The translations under genes and the position numbers were made by a program. Positions 7,584 to 15,067 of a stretch of DNA of 46,990 nt are shown one piece after another. Each line of letters starts with the position of its first letter. Position 1 is the first letter of the stretch. The stretch spans positions 1 through 46,990 of the forward strand of contig DXCX01000017.1 of the NCBI GenBank assembly GCA_019115785.1, in the 5' to 3' direction. The stretch comes from Candidatus Intestinimonas merdavium. Its GTDB lineage: Bacteria; Bacillota; Clostridia; Oscillospirales; Oscillospiraceae. The notes beneath the pieces were generated by a model. That model was given only the letters and a program-made list of their open reading frames with translations. It ran no database searches and was not told the origin of the DNA.

Positions 7584-9920
7584 TCAGGCCGCGTTCAGGT
7601 CGGCGGGCTTGGTGGTCATCAGCTGATAGAGTTTATTTTTGGGGAAGTGGTCCACGAAGGGGACGATGGTGCTGCCGCACTTGATGAGCCCCCGACCCGA
7701 GTCCACGTTGGTGATGTAGGAGAGCTGGTTGTCCGAGATGTTCAGCAGCTTGGCCAGCTCCTCCCGGTCGGTGGCCGCCTGGTTCAGCATGACCAGGAAC
7801 TCACTGTTGGCCAGCATGGTGCGGGCGGTGTGGGACTGGAGCAGGTCGTCCACATTCTGGGTGATGCCGGTGCAACAGGCGCCGTACTTGCGGACACGCT
7901 TCCAGAGGGTGAACAGGAAATTGGCGCTGTACTCATGCTGGAACAGCAGATAGATCTCATCGATATACACCCAGGTGTTGCGCCCCAGCGCCCGGTTGCA
8001 GACGATCCGGTTGAACACGCTGTCCAGCACCACCAGCATTCCCACAGGCAGGAGCTGCTTGCCCAGGTCCCGGATGTCATAGCAGAGGATGCGGGCGCTG
8101 GTATTCACATTGGTGGGCTTGGCGAAGGTGTTCAGGCTGCCCTCGGTAAACAGTTCGATGGCCAGGGCCACATCCCTGGCCTCCGCCTCCGGCTGGCGGA
8201 GCAGCTCGGCGTGGAAGTCCCGGAGGGTGGGCGGCGTCCCCGTCCAGCCGCCCCGGATGTAGTCCTGGTAGCACAGGGCGGTGCAGCGGTCGATGATGGA
8301 TTTCTCCTTGGCGGACAGCTTCCCGGCCCCCATGAGCTGCTCACACAGGGAGAGGATGAATTCAGACTTGAGGACAACGGGATTCTCCCCATCGCCATAC
8401 CCTTGCTCCATGTCCATGGCGTTGATGTGGTTGGAGGAGGTGGCGGAAATGCTGACCACCTCGCCGCCCAGTCCTTCGATCAGGGGCCGGTACTCGGACT
8501 CCGGGTCGATGACGATGATATCATCCTCAGTGGAGAGGGCCAGCCCCACCATCTCCCGTTTGGCGGTGAAGGACTTGCCGGAGCCGGAGACGCCCAACAC
8601 AAATCCATTGCCGTTGAGCAGTTCTTTCCGGTTGGCCAGGATGAGGTTTTTGCTGATGGTGTTCTGCCCGTAGTACACGCCGCCCTGGTGCTGGATCTCC
8701 TGGGCCTTGAAGGGCATGAGGACGGCCAGGGCCTCGGTGGTGAGGGTGCGCAGGGCGTCGATCCGCCGCAGGCCCAGGGGCAGGGCGGTCACCAGCCCGT
8801 CCGCCTGCTGCCAGTTGAGGGTGGCAAGCTGGCACAGGTGCTTGCGGGCGGTGGACTGGAGGGCCTCCGTATCGCTGTCCAGCTCCTCCTTGCTGTCCGC
8901 CAGATGCACCAGCGTCACCACCGCGAACAGCATCCGCTGGTCCCGTGTGGTCAGGTCGTCCAGCATTTCACGGGTCTCCTTGCGCTGCTGCTCCAGGTCA
9001 TAGGGGACAACGGCGGAGAAGTTGTTGTTGCTGTTCTGCCGGCGCTGCCAGTTGGTCACATTGGTCTCCACGCCCAGCAGACGGCTCTGCAGCTCCCGCA
9101 CTGCCTCGTCCGTGGGGACGGGGATGATGTCGATGGACAGCATCAGGTCCCGGTCCAGGGCGGTCAGCTCGTGGATCATGGAGTCCTTGATGTAGGAGGC
9201 ATATTCTTTGAGAAACAGCACCCGGCCATACTTGTCCCCCATGATGAAGTGGTCCTTTCTGAACTCCAGGCTGTCCGGGCAGATGGTGTCCTTGAAGGAG
9301 TGGCCCTTCCGCATACGCTCTTGCAGGTCCAGGCGGAAGCCGCTCTCCTCGCCGGGGCGGTAGAAGTCATGGAGGACCCGCAGCCGCCCCACGGCGTCCA
9401 GCTCCTCGCAGTGGGAGTCCAGGTGGTGGAGGTGGGCGGAGACATCGTGGACGGCCCGGTCGAAAAAGGCGCGGGCCTCCTCCGCGCTCTTGCGGTGGAC
9501 GGAAAGGGTGAGGTACCGCTCCTGCACCACGCTGTTGGCGGCGCCGGTGGCCTTGTCCATCAGCATGGTGTTGTACTCCGCCCGGTAGCCGTCCAGGAAG
9601 TCATCCCGCCGGGGGAGCAGGATGTCCCGCGCCACATTCTCCCGGTCCACCCGCTTGTTGTTGATGGTGAGCTTGGTGGTGGAGCCGGTGTCCAGGGCGT
9701 TGAGCAGCTCGGAGTAGGACAGGAACATGGCCGTCTTGTCCTCCTTGGAGGCGATGGCGTAGTTGATGTCGCTGAACCGCAGGGTCCTGGAATACTTGCT
9801 GCCGAATTGAAACACCCCATCCGGCCAGAGGCGCTGGATGGGGATGGTGTCCTGTACTGATTTTGGAACCGCAAAACATTCTTTGTCCTGTTTGATGGTG
9901 TTTTGCAGGGTTCTAATCAA
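7584..9920 (-). CDS. virB4: VirB4/TraE-type conjugation ATPase
   Basis: 778 residues, normal for the family. An N-terminal CagE/TrbE-VirB4 region is followed by a AAA-type ATPase with Walker A GVSGSGKS at residues 443-450 and Walker B VYIDE at 651-655. It powers substrate transfer and assembly of the type IV channel at the inner face of the membrane. The start is TTG at 9920: AAGGAGG lies 9 bases upstream and the gene overlaps the PrgI stop by 8 bases, giving translational coupling. The C-terminal RxxQN segment (TGITQNVDDLLQS) is typical. Confidence 0.95.
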   Translation of the reverse strand: MIRTLQNTIKQDKECFAVPKSVQDTIPIQRLWPDGVFQFGSKYSRTLRFSDINYAIASKEDKTAMFLSYSELLNALDTGSTTKLTINNKRVDRENVARDILLPRRDDFLDGYRAEYNTMLMDKATGAANSVVQERYLTLSVHRKSAEEARAFFDRAVHDVSAHLHHLDSHCEELDAVGRLRVLHDFYRPGEESGFRLDLQERMRKGHSFKDTICPDSLEFRKDHFIMGDKYGRVLFLKEYASYIKDSMIHELTALDRDLMLSIDIIPVPTDEAVRELQSRLLGVETNVTNWQRRQNSNNNFSAVVPYDLEQQRKETREMLDDLTTRDQRMLFAVVTLVHLADSKEELDSDTEALQSTARKHLCQLATLNWQQADGLVTALPLGLRRIDALRTLTTEALAVLMPFKAQEIQHQGGVYYGQNTISKNLILANRKELLNGNGFVLGVSGSGKSFTAKREMVGLALSTEDDIIVIDPESEYRPLIEGLGGEVVSISATSSNHINAMDMEQGYGDGENPVVLKSEFILSLCEQLMGAGKLSAKEKSIIDRCTALCYQDYIRGGWTGTPPTLRDFHAELLRQPEAEARDVALAIELFTEGSLNTFAKPTNVNTSARILCYDIRDLGKQLLPVGMLVVLDSVFNRIVCNRALGRNTWVYIDEIYLLFQHEYSANFLFTLWKRVRKYGACCTGITQNVDDLLQSHTARTMLANSEFLVMLNQAATDREELAKLLNISDNQLSYITNVDSGRGLIKCGSTIVPFVDHFPKNKLYQLMTTKPADLNAA

Positions 9921-10275
9921 TCTTGAGATCCTCCTTCATCGAAGTGTATTCCATCAATTTTGCATAGAGATTGTCCGATTTGAACACAAGATGCCGAGGA
10001 TATAATAGCTCCGAGCGAATCACCGCGATCAGGAACCGCTCAAACTTCATGCCGTTGTACTGAAAAAAGCCGCACAGGGCAAAGGGGGCGGCGGCCAGGA
10101 CACAGGCCCAGCCCACATCCGCCCCGCCCAGGGCAGGCCCCAGGAAAAAATAGACCGCCAGGGCCACCGCCACAGCGCCCAGGGCGCAGAGGAACTGCCG
10201 CAGGGTCAGGCCGAAGAAGATGCCCTCCTGGTAGTCCCGGACTTCCTTGTTGATCCGTACTTCTATGTCGTTCAC
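9913..10275 (-). CDS. PrgI-family membrane protein (VirB3-like position)
   Basis: 120 residues. It opens MNDIEVRINKEVRDYQEGIF, then has two membrane segments (about residues 27-47 and 52-72: LRQFLCALGAVAVALAVYFF, VGWACVLAAAPFALCGFF) and a basic cytoplasmic tail. PrgI proteins sit immediately upstream of VirB4 and probably help anchor it to the membrane. The start is GTG at 10275 with GAGAGG directly in front, so the ribosome site almost abuts the start codon. No in-frame ATG lies nearby. Confidence 0.9.
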   Translation of the reverse strand: MNDIEVRINKEVRDYQEGIFFGLTLRQFLCALGAVAVALAVYFFLGPALGGADVGWACVLAAAPFALCGFFQYNGMKFERFLIAVIRSELLYPRHLVFKSDNLYAKLMEYTSMKEDLKID

Positions 10276-10306
10276 CTCTCTATTTTTGCTTTTGCCAGAC
10301 AGACCG

Positions 10307-10356
10307 TTGCAAACGCCGTCCGGCTATGGTACCATGCCAAAAACCGTAGAAGGAGG
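10307..10356 (+). promoter_or_regulatory. Plus-strand promoter and RBS for the small membrane gene
   Basis: TTGCAA (10307-10312) and TACCAT (10330-10335) are 17 bases apart, followed by AAGGAGG (10350-10356) 8 bases before the ATG. This gives the plus-strand gene its own start of transcription inside the minus-strand transfer operon. Confidence 0.45.
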
Positions 10357-10364
10357 TCTCCCGC

Positions 10365-10697
10365 ATGGCGTATTTGTTTTTGATGCTTGGTGTATCGCTC
10401 CTGCTCCCGCTGCTCCGGCTGGCCTTTCGGCTCCGCCTGGGTCTCCCGATGCTGTTCGCCCTGGGGATGCTCACCGTGTGCCACGGCTGGTATCAGGCCC
10501 ACACCGCCCTGGCGGACGGGATCTTCCTGGCCCTGGTGGGGCTTGCGGCCCTCTCCTGGGTGGTGACCTTCCTCCGCTGGGCGGCGGTAACGGTGGGCGA
10601 TGTGCTGGCTGACCGGCTGGCCGGAGCTGCCCTGGCCCGCCGGGTGCGGCAGGCCAGAGCCGAGGGGCGCTCCATGGTGGACACCCAGGGCCTGTGA
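10365..10697 (+). CDS. Small membrane protein encoded antisense within the transfer operon
   Basis: 110 residues with three hydrophobic stretches (MAYLFLMLGVSLLLPLLRLA, LGLPMLFALGMLTVCHGWY, ADGIFLALVGLAALSWVV) and a basic cytoplasmic C-terminus (LARRVRQARAEGRS). The ribosome-binding site is strong. It lies on the strand opposite PrgI and VirB6 and fills the space between them. Its stop (10695-10697) abuts the VirB6 stop (10698-10700) tail to tail. I do not recognise a family. A channel accessory, entry-exclusion or regulatory role would fit its location, but this is inference. Confidence 0.65.
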   Translation: MAYLFLMLGVSLLLPLLRLAFRLRLGLPMLFALGMLTVCHGWYQAHTALADGIFLALVGLAALSWVVTFLRWAAVTVGDVLADRLAGAALARRVRQARAEGRSMVDTQGL

Positions 10698-11552
10698 TCA
10701 GCCCAGGCCCATCAGTTCCCGGATGAGACGGTCGCTCATCTTGATGGCCCCCACCAGCACCAGCATATGGAACACCAATTCGCCCACATAGTTCCACACG
10801 ATGGTGGCCGGGGCCAGTGTGCTGTCCGAGAGCGCGGGCGGTGCGGAGGCAAAGGCCGAGAAAATGACACAGGCCAATACGATGACACAGCCCTCCAGAC
10901 AGATGGCGGCGTAGCTTTTGAGAAAGGACACGCCGATGCTGCTGGAGGGCTGTCCCGCGAAGCTGGCCAGGGGGACGGGGGCGATGGCCGTGGCGATGTA
11001 CAGCTTGAAAAAGCGGGAATACACCGTCAGGATCATCACCAGGGCCAGCACCCAGATGAACAGGGACCCCAGCAGGGTGATGGCCCAAAGGGGGATGCTC
11101 TCGATCAATCCCACATCTTCGATCATGGCCACCATCTCGTCCGGGAGGGTGGTGGCGGTCAGGGCCGACAGGCCGGAGGAGGTCATAATGGTGGACACCA
11201 TCCCCTGGGCCACCCGGAACAGGGCCATCATCAGCTCCATCCCATGCCCCACCGCGGCCTGGGCCAGAATGAAGCGAATGAAGCACTTGAAGGCCAGTTC
11301 CGGTTTCTTCAGCTCGGCAAACCCGCCGCAGGTCTTGACGATGCCAACGGCAAAGAACAGCACCAGCAGGGCGTAGCCGATGGCCTGGAGCCCGCCGTTG
11401 ATCCCTACGACTACCTCCCAGATCCCGCCGCCCTTGAAGTCCTCCGGGCTGGTGCTGACCAGCTCCCAGATCTCCGCCAGCTTGCCGTTCCAGGTGTTCA
11501 GGGCGGAGTTCAGGTTGTCTACGATCCAGTTTCCGCTGCCGATTTGGATCAC
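10698..11552 (-). CDS. VirB6/TrbL-like conjugal transfer protein (CD1112 family)
   Basis: 284 residues with six or so membrane helices, for example GLQAIGYALLVLFFAVGIV, AITLLGSLFIWVLALVMILT and CLEGCVIVLACVIFSAFA. The N-terminus (NWIVDNLNSALNTWNGKLAE) is the typical amphipathic start of this clostridial family. It forms the polytopic inner-membrane part of the channel. The start at 11552 has GGGAGGTGATC before it. It lies between the Maff2 and PrgI genes in the order expected for CTn elements, except that plus-strand genes intervene on both sides. Confidence 0.88.
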   Translation of the reverse strand: MIQIGSGNWIVDNLNSALNTWNGKLAEIWELVSTSPEDFKGGGIWEVVVGINGGLQAIGYALLVLFFAVGIVKTCGGFAELKKPELAFKCFIRFILAQAAVGHGMELMMALFRVAQGMVSTIMTSSGLSALTATTLPDEMVAMIEDVGLIESIPLWAITLLGSLFIWVLALVMILTVYSRFFKLYIATAIAPVPLASFAGQPSSSIGVSFLKSYAAICLEGCVIVLACVIFSAFASAPPALSDSTLAPATIVWNYVGELVFHMLVLVGAIKMSDRLIRELMGLG

Positions 11553-11574
11553 CTCCCTTTGTGATAAATTTCAT

Positions 11575-11603
11575 TTGATATTTACTCATAATTCTGCTAT
11601 ACT
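11575..11603 (+). promoter_or_regulatory. Promoter of the toxin-antitoxin operon
   Basis: TTGATA (11575-11580) and TATACT (11598-11603) are separated by 17 bases, a near-consensus sigma-A promoter. AAGGAGG follows at 11612-11618. It lies in the gap upstream of the divergent VirB6 start at 11552. Phd-type antitoxins usually repress their own promoter. Confidence 0.75.
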
Positions 11604-11626
11604 GTCCATAGAAGGAGGTGGCTGTC

Positions 11627-11899
11627 ATGCCGACCATTCGTCCGATCTCCGATCTGCGAAACAGCGCCAATGAGATCTCCGATTTCTGCCGCCAGACCCG
11701 TCAGCCGGTCTATATCACCCGCAACGGCACCGGGGACATGGTGGTACTCAGTATGGAGGAATATGAACGGCAGCAGGCGCTCATCGACCTGTATGGAAAG
11801 CTGGCTGTGGCCGAGCAGGAGGTCGCTTCCGGCGCCCAGGGGGAGGATTTTCTCACGGTGGCCCGCCAACTGAGGGGACGTGTCCATGGAACAGTATGA
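11627..11899 (+). CDS. Phd/YefM-family antitoxin
   Basis: 90 residues. The N-terminal fold is that of Phd/YefM antitoxins: IRPISDLRNSANEISDFCRQ followed by PVYITRNGTGDMVVLSMEEYE, which binds DNA. The C-terminal tail would wrap and inhibit the toxin. The ATG at 11627 is preferred over an upstream GTG at 11618 because it lies 8 bases after AAGGAGG. The gene overlaps the toxin by 14 bases, the normal arrangement for coupled translation. Confidence 0.88.
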   Translation: MPTIRPISDLRNSANEISDFCRQTRQPVYITRNGTGDMVVLSMEEYERQQALIDLYGKLAVAEQEVASGAQGEDFLTVARQLRGRVHGTV

Positions 11900-12188
11900 G
11901 GTGAAGATCTTCCCCACCGCGAAGCAGGACCTGCTGGAGATCATCGACTACCTGAACACCCTCTCCGCTGAGGCCGCGCTCCGCTACTACGACAAGCTGA
12001 CGGAAGAGATCGCCAGCCTGTCCCATATGCCGGAGCGGTGCCCCCGCCCCCGCGACCTGGCTCTGGCTGCCAAAGGGTATCGCTATCTTGTAGTGGAAAA
12101 CTACCTGGTGTTTTACACGATCTCAGGCAAAACGGTACAGATCCAGCGCATCCTCTATGGGCGGCGGGACTATCAGAACATTTTATGA
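11886..12188 (+). CDS. RelE/ParE-family toxin
   Basis: 100 residues from ATG 11886. The family pattern is visible: YEVKIFPTAKQDLLEIIDYL, then a helical hairpin (AALRYYDKLTEEIASL), the basic strand region GYRYLVVENYLVFYTI, and a C-terminal VQIQRILYGRRDY strand. Such toxins either cleave mRNA on the ribosome (RelE) or poison gyrase (ParE). The YLVFYTI...RILYGRRDY ending is common to both and does not decide between them. The pair probably stabilises the element by post-segregational killing. Confidence 0.88.
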   Translation: MEQYEVKIFPTAKQDLLEIIDYLNTLSAEAALRYYDKLTEEIASLSHMPERCPRPRDLALAAKGYRYLVVENYLVFYTISGKTVQIQRILYGRRDYQNIL

Positions 12189-12195
12189 GCATGAG

Positions 12196-12223
12196 GGCCG
12201 GGGACGCCAACGCGTCCCCGGCC
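12196..12223. terminator. 12-bp perfect hairpin between convergent genes
   Basis: GGCCGGGGACGC (12196-12207) pairs with GCGTCCCCGGCC (12212-12223) around a 4-base loop. It lies between the stop of the toxin gene (plus) and the stop of the Maff2 gene (minus), where a bidirectional terminator would be expected. There is no strong T-tract on either side, so termination may be partial. Confidence 0.55.
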
Positions 12224-12228
12224 TCTCC

Positions 12229-12561
12229 TTATCCCCCGGTGATCAGGGTGAGGATCTCCTTGGTGAAGGTGATCACGATGCCGCCGGCGATGGTGAGGAT
12301 GCCGTTGGAACGCTGGGAGGGGTCATGGGACTGGAGGGACAGGCCCACCTGCAGGATACCGTACCCCAGCAGGATGAGGCCTACCGCCCGGATGAGGGAA
12401 AAGATAAAGTCGGACAGGCTGTTGACCACCGCCAGGGGATCGTCGGCGGCCAGGGCCGGGACGGTCATCATGGCTGCCGTGGCCAGGACGCATACCAGGG
12501 CGCCATAGGCCCTCTGGATGCGGCGCTCACGCTTCTTGCGGTCATTGAGATTCTGATTCAT
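12229..12561 (-). CDS. Maff2-family mobile element protein (likely pilin-like membrane subunit)
   Basis: 110 residues with a signal-like hydrophobic segment (YGALVCVLATAAMMTVPALA) ending in an AxA site, then two further hydrophobic stretches (AVGLILLGYGILQVGLSL, GILTIAGGIVITFTKEIL). Size, topology and position beside VirD4 match the Maff2 proteins of clostridial ICEs and recall VirB2/TrbC pilins; the pilin role is inferred. ATG 12561 is chosen over 12567 because AAGGAG is 7 bases from the former and only 1 base from the latter. It overlaps the VirD4 gene end. Confidence 0.85.
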   Translation of the reverse strand: MNQNLNDRKKRERRIQRAYGALVCVLATAAMMTVPALAADDPLAVVNSLSDFIFSLIRAVGLILLGYGILQVGLSLQSHDPSQRSNGILTIAGGIVITFTKEILTLITGG

Positions 12562-14293
12562 CAACATTCTCCTTCTCTATATCGGATTGGCCGCTGGCCA
12601 GGGGCTGAAACAGGGCCAGCCCCTGGTGGCGCGGCGGCTGTGTACTGTGGTGGAGGTAGGGCGGTCCGCCGCCGTCCACCGTATGGCGGATGGCCGGGTG
12701 CCGGGTGAGGTCGTATTTCAGATCCATGACCGGCTTGGCCCCTCGGATGAAGAGGATGGCGTATCGGTTGTCCAGCGCCCGCACCTCATCGGGCGTTAAG
12801 AGGTCCCGGCCGCTCATCTGGAAGTTGGTGGACCAGGAACCGGAGCGGCCCTTGCTCTGGCCATGGGTACGTGTGTCGATGGTGGCTTTGCCCAGGGCCT
12901 CGGAGATGTACTTGTGGGTGCTGGCCTCGTTGCCGCCCAGGTAGAGGATGGTGTCCGAATTGCCGGGGATGGTCTCCCAGGAGTCCTTATACAGCTCCTT
13001 GATCTGGGCCATGTTCTGGATGATGGTGCTGGCGGAGATGTTCCGGGAGCGCATGGTGGCCAACTCCCGTGTGAACCCCGGCAGGGGCATGGCCGCGAAC
13101 TCATCCAGCACAAAGTGGACATGGCAGGGCAAGGCCCCGTGGTGGACCTGGTCGGCGCTGTAATAGAGGGCCTGGAACGCCTGGGAATAGAGCAGACTCA
13201 CCAAAAAATTGAAGGTGCTGTCGTTGTCCGGGATGACGGCGTACAGGGCGCATTTCCGCTCCCCCAGGGTGTAGAGATCCATGTCATCGTGGTCGGTGAT
13301 GGCCTTGATCTGGGGCAGGTTGAAGGGGGCCAGCCGGACGGCGGTGGACACCAGGATGCTCTTGGAGGTCTTGCCCGCCGCCAGCTTGAACACCTTATAT
13401 TGCCGGACGGCCACGCTGTCCGGCTTATCCCGTTCCATGGCCTGGAACAGCAGGTCCAGAGGGGAGACATATTCCTCGTCCTCCTCCTTGACCTCGGCGT
13501 ATTCCAGCACCCGCATGACCATGGAGAAGTTCTGCTCGGACTCCGGGGCCTCCTGCCACAGCATGAGGATGATGGCCTGGAGCAGCGCCGTCTCCGCTTT
13601 TGTCCAGAAAGGATCGGACTCATGGCTGCCCTTGGGGGTGGTGGCCTGGATGAGATTGTTCACCAGCTTGAGGGCGTCCTTTTCGTCCCGGATATAGCGG
13701 AAGGGGTTATAGCCGTCGCTCTCCTCCAGGTTGACCAGATTCAGCACACGGATGTCATAGCCCTGGCTTTTGAGGTAGCCCCCGGTGGCCAGCAGCACCT
13801 CCGATTTGGGGTCGGTGATGACATAGTTGGTGTTGGCCTCCAGGATGTTGGGCTTCACATAGCTGCGGGTCTTGGCCGCTCCGCTGCCGCCGATGACCAG
13901 CACGTTGAGGGAGCGGCGGTGCTTGTGGGTGTCCAGCCCCAGTCGGACATTTCGGGTCAGCAGCTTGTTCTGCTTTTGGCAGAACTGGGCGTTGACCTGC
14001 TGGGGTGTGGCCCAGGCAGCCGAGCCGTGTTCCGCGCCGTCCCGCCTGCGGCCCTGCTCCGCGCTGTGCAGGGCCAGGGCCATGACATAGGCGCCAGTGC
14101 AGGCCAGGATGGTCAGCAGACTCTTGTCTGTCCAGCGTACCGCCCAGGGGTGCCGGAGGGCATCGGTCAGCTTGGCGATGATCTCCGGCAGCCCGCCCCC
14201 CAGGGACTGGGCCAGGAGGAGCGCGCCCCAGACCACGGGGATATACAGGAACAGGCAGACCAGCAGGCCACCTGACTTGGCGGATGGTTTCAA
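12542..14293 (-). CDS. virD4: VirD4/TraG-type coupling protein
   Basis: 583 residues. Two N-terminal membrane segments (LLVCLFLYIPVVWGALLLA and LLTILACTGAYVMALAL) anchor a cytoplasmic ATPase. Walker A is IGGSGAAKT (about residues 134-142), Walker B is VLDEFAAMP, and the TraG C-terminal motifs SWETIPGNSDTILYLGGNE and LLTPDEVRALDN are present. It docks the relaxase-DNA complex to the channel. The start is TTG at 14293 with GGAGGTGAT upstream. PcfB, which usually helps it recruit substrate, lies immediately upstream. Confidence 0.95.
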   Translation of the reverse strand: MKPSAKSGGLLVCLFLYIPVVWGALLLAQSLGGGLPEIIAKLTDALRHPWAVRWTDKSLLTILACTGAYVMALALHSAEQGRRRDGAEHGSAAWATPQQVNAQFCQKQNKLLTRNVRLGLDTHKHRRSLNVLVIGGSGAAKTRSYVKPNILEANTNYVITDPKSEVLLATGGYLKSQGYDIRVLNLVNLEESDGYNPFRYIRDEKDALKLVNNLIQATTPKGSHESDPFWTKAETALLQAIILMLWQEAPESEQNFSMVMRVLEYAEVKEEDEEYVSPLDLLFQAMERDKPDSVAVRQYKVFKLAAGKTSKSILVSTAVRLAPFNLPQIKAITDHDDMDLYTLGERKCALYAVIPDNDSTFNFLVSLLYSQAFQALYYSADQVHHGALPCHVHFVLDEFAAMPLPGFTRELATMRSRNISASTIIQNMAQIKELYKDSWETIPGNSDTILYLGGNEASTHKYISEALGKATIDTRTHGQSKGRSGSWSTNFQMSGRDLLTPDEVRALDNRYAILFIRGAKPVMDLKYDLTRHPAIRHTVDGGGPPYLHHSTQPPRHQGLALFQPLASGQSDIEKENVDESESQ

Positions 14294-14313
14294 TGCGATA
14301 TCACCTCCGAACT

Positions 14314-14355
14314 ACAGAAGCGGCCCCAGGGCAGTTGCCCCGGAGCCGCTTCTGT
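14314..14355. repeat. Hairpin between pcfB and virD4
   Basis: ACAGAAGCGGC (14314-14324) pairs with GCCGCTTCTGT (14345-14355), with further GC pairing inside. It begins 5 bases after the PcfB stop on the minus strand. The sequence after it (AGTTCGG) has no T-tract, so it is more likely an attenuator or mRNA-processing structure than a full terminator. Confidence 0.5.
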
Positions 14356-14359
14356 GTGG

Positions 14360-15067
14360 TCATTTCGTTTTCTGCTTGGGTTTGGTCCGGGTCCTCTCTC
14401 TGGCCGGAGCGGGCTGCTTGCGCATCTGCTCCCGATACCCCTTAAGCCGTTCCTCCACCGAGGGCCGGTCACTGGTCGTCCTCGTATCCGCGCTCTTGCT
14501 GGGTGTAGAGGAGCTGGGTCCTGTATCGGGCGAGTCTCGTTCCGACCGAGAACCTTTTTTTGGCGTGTCCGCCTGACGCTGGCCCTCCGGGGCGTCCTGG
14601 CGCTCCTGCTGGGACCGTTCCTGGGGGCGCTCGTCCTGCCCCTGCCGCTCCCGCGGAGCCTTCTGGGGGCCGGAAACCGTCTGCTCCCGGCTGGCCGTCT
14701 GGGTCAGCAGCCGCTCAAAGATCTGGTTGGCCCGGTCCAGCTCGGTCACCGGCAGGATCACATCCACCAGCTTGCCCCGGTCATCTCTGTCCCGAACTGC
14801 GCTGAACAGGAGTTTCTGTTTTCTGGCCAGCTTTTCAAACTGGCGATACTGCTCCGGGGTCATGGGGAACTGGCGCAGGTCTCGGGTCTCCCGGAGCATT
14901 TTCCCCAGATTGACCTTTCCGGAGATCTGCTTGTGGTTCCTGGCCAGGGCCAGGGAAAGGGCCAGCAGGTTCTTCAGGGCCGATCCGGTCAGCCGAACAG
15001 TCACTTCCGTCCCGGACAGCAACATCCGTACCATCTGGTCAGCCGCTTCACCGCCGCCTACATTCAT
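14360..15067 (-). CDS. PcfB-family (DUF3801) relaxosome/coupling accessory protein
   Basis: 235 residues. The ordered N-terminal ~120 residues match PcfB/DUF3801 proteins (AADQMVRMLLSGTEVTVRLT, NLLALSLALARNHKQI, FEKLARKQKLLFSAVRDRDD). The remainder is a low-complexity Gln/Arg/Glu/Pro tail, probably disordered. In pCF10, PcfB links the relaxosome to the coupling protein; the same role is inferred here. ATG 15067 has AAGGAGG 9 bases upstream. It overlaps the end of the relaxase gene by 20 bases. Confidence 0.85.
   Translation of the reverse strand: MNVGGGEAADQMVRMLLSGTEVTVRLTGSALKNLLALSLALARNHKQISGKVNLGKMLRETRDLRQFPMTPEQYRQFEKLARKQKLLFSAVRDRDDRGKLVDVILPVTELDRANQIFERLLTQTASREQTVSGPQKAPRERQGQDERPQERSQQERQDAPEGQRQADTPKKGSRSERDSPDTGPSSSTPSKSADTRTTSDRPSVEERLKGYREQMRKQPAPARERTRTKPKQKTK

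Noticed and set aside
5223-9860. Very long plus-strand open frames (over 760 codons each) opposite the NlpC/P60 and VirB4 genes
   Set aside because: They are antisense to clear protein families, have no ribosome sites or domain motifs, and arise because GC-rich coding DNA has few stops in the opposite frame.
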